This document shows, piece by piece, positions 63,061-64,000 of a stretch of 64,000 nucleotides of DNA. The first letter of the stretch is position 1, and each line of letters begins with the position of its first letter. The DNA is from Enterobacter ludwigii (GTDB lineage: Bacteria > Pseudomonadota > Gammaproteobacteria > Enterobacterales > Enterobacteriaceae), in assembly GCF_001750725.1 (NCBI RefSeq), contig NZ_CP017279.1, positions 3,100,001 through 3,164,000 on the forward strand, given 5' to 3'. Position numbers and translations under genes: made by a program. The notes under the pieces are model-generated. The model ran no database searches, was not told the DNA's origin, and worked only from the letters and a program-made list of their open reading frames with translations.

Positions 63061-64000
63061 ATGCGTCAACACGCTTCCGATCCGGCAACGCTACGCCTGC
63101 CGTTTAAAGAGAAACTCGCCTACGGGATGGGCGATCTCGGCTCTAACATCCTTCTGGATATCGGCACGTTGTATCTGCTGAAGTTCTACACCGACGTTCT
63201 TGGCCTGCCTGGTACCTACGGCGGGATCATCTTCCTGATTGCCAAGTTCTTCACCGCCTTCACCGATATGGGCACGGGTATCATGCTCGATTCCCGACGC
63301 AAGATCGGTCCTAAGGGCAAATTCCGCCCGTTCGTGCTGTATGCGGCGTTCCCGGTGACGTTACTGGCCATCGCAAACTTTGTCGGCACGCCGTTTGAAA
63401 TCACCGGCAAAACAGTGATGGCGACCGTGCTGTTCATGCTTTACGGCCTGTTCTTCAGCATGATGAACTGCTCCTACGGTGCGATGGTGCCGGCCATTAC
63501 CAAAAACCCGGACGAGCGCGCTTCGCTGGCCGCCTGGCGTCAGGGTGGCGCCACGCTTGGCCTGCTGCTCTGTACCGTCGGGTTTGTGCCGGTAATGAAC
63601 CTGATTGAAGGCAATGACCAGCTTGGGTATATCTTTGCCGCGACCCTCTTCTCGCTGTTCGGGCTGTTCTTTATGTGGTGGTGCTATAAGGGCGTGACCG
63701 AGCGTTACGTTGAAATGCAGCCCGCCAATCCAGCCCAGAAGCCCGGCCTGCTGCAGTCGTTTCGCGCCATCGCCGGTAACCGACCGCTGTTTATTCTCTG
63801 CATCGCCAACCTGTGCACGCTGGGGGCCTTTAACGTTAAGCTCGCCATTCAGGTTTATTACACGCAGTACGTGCTGAACGACCCTATTCTGTTGTCCTAC
63901 ATGGGCTTTTTCAGCATGGGCTGCATTTTTATCGGCGTCTTTATGATGCCCGGCGCGGTGCGTCGCTTCGGCAAGAAAAAGGTCTATATCAGCGGGCTGC
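63061..64000 (+). CDS. yihP: Sulfoquinovose(-glyceride) transporter, YihP-like, truncated by window end
   Basis: The first 313 residues of a glycoside-pentoside-hexuronide (GPH) family symporter with many membrane segments. Family features such as YGMGDLGSN (near 20-28), FTDMGTGIMLDSRRKIGPKG (near 66-85) and QGGATLG are visible. Among the two paralogous E. coli transporters of this cluster (YihO and YihP) it looks closer to YihP, but this is from memory. GGAG precedes the ATG by 8 bases. It would import sulfoquinovose or its glyceride for YihQ. Confidence 0.8.
   Translation, partial: MRQHASDPATLRLPFKEKLAYGMGDLGSNILLDIGTLYLLKFYTDVLGLPGTYGGIIFLIAKFFTAFTDMGTGIMLDSRRKIGPKGKFRPFVLYAAFPVTLLAIANFVGTPFEITGKTVMATVLFMLYGLFFSMMNCSYGAMVPAITKNPDERASLAAWRQGGATLGLLLCTVGFVPVMNLIEGNDQLGYIFAATLFSLFGLFFMWWCYKGVTERYVEMQPANPAQKPGLLQSFRAIAGNRPLFILCIANLCTLGAFNVKLAIQVYYTQYVLNDPILLSYMGFFSMGCIFIGVFMMPGAVRRFGKKKVYISGL

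Overview
The window looks like a chromosomal segment of an enteric gammaproteobacterium, most likely Enterobacter or a close relative (Lelliottia, Leclercia). Gene content and order follow the Escherichia coli katG-to-yihP stretch almost gene for gene. The protein products and start codons match those of E. coli closely, and the DNA is moderately GC-rich. Departures from the E. coli layout are local replacements, losses and gains. I identified genes by recalling protein families, not by searching a database.

Layout. 1-313: start of katG. 314-5829: methionine genes metF, metL and metB with divergent metJ, and MetJ operators in front of metF and between metB and metJ. 5830-14559: rpmE, priA, cytR, ftsN, the heat-shock protease hslVU with a sigma-32-like promoter, menA, rraA and zapB. 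14560-19716: the glycerol genes glpF, glpK and glpX, then fpr and yiiR. 19829-25730: yiiQ, tpiA, an SLC13-family anion transporter absent from this place in E. coli K-12, cdh, sbp and pfkA. 25904-29676: fieF and the Cpx envelope-stress locus (cpxP with the 3' UTR sRNA CpxQ, divergent cpxRA). 29731-31096: yiiM and sodA, without kdgT between them. 31386-38487: the full rhamnose locus rhaT, rhaR, rhaS, rhaB, rhaA, rhaD and rhaM.

The main accessory block is 38525-44964, where E. coli carries the frv and yiiG genes. It holds an alpha-galactoside unit (LacY/MelY-type permease, GH36 alpha-galactosidase, LacI-family regulator and two operator palindromes), an XRE-cupin regulator divergent from an azlC-azlD export pair, and a small secreted DUF1471 protein. 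The conserved backbone resumes at 45079-51822 with fdhD and fdoGHI-fdhE. fdoG contains an in-frame UGA selenocysteine codon with a recognisable SECIS hairpin. 52088-53002 is an extra HSL-type esterase. 53031-55925 is an overlapping fabY-dtd-yihY-yihX series.

The window ends in a sulfoquinovose (sulfo-EMP) cluster: csqR and yihV leftward; yihU, yihT, yihS, yihQ and a yihP-like transporter rightward. The mutarotase gene yihR, which lies between yihS and yihQ in E. coli, is missing here. Together yihQ, yihS, yihV, yihT and yihU would release sulfoquinovose, isomerise it, phosphorylate it, cleave it and reduce the C3 sulfonate to 2,3-dihydroxypropane-1-sulfonate.

I found no CRISPR array, insertion sequence, prophage, tRNA or rRNA gene. 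Nothing in the window clearly represents a wholly new system. The most interesting points are the yihR-less sulfoquinovose operon, the accessory block with its operators, the XRE/azlCD regulatory pair, the SLC13 insertion, and a CCCTCACCC hairpin repeat family.
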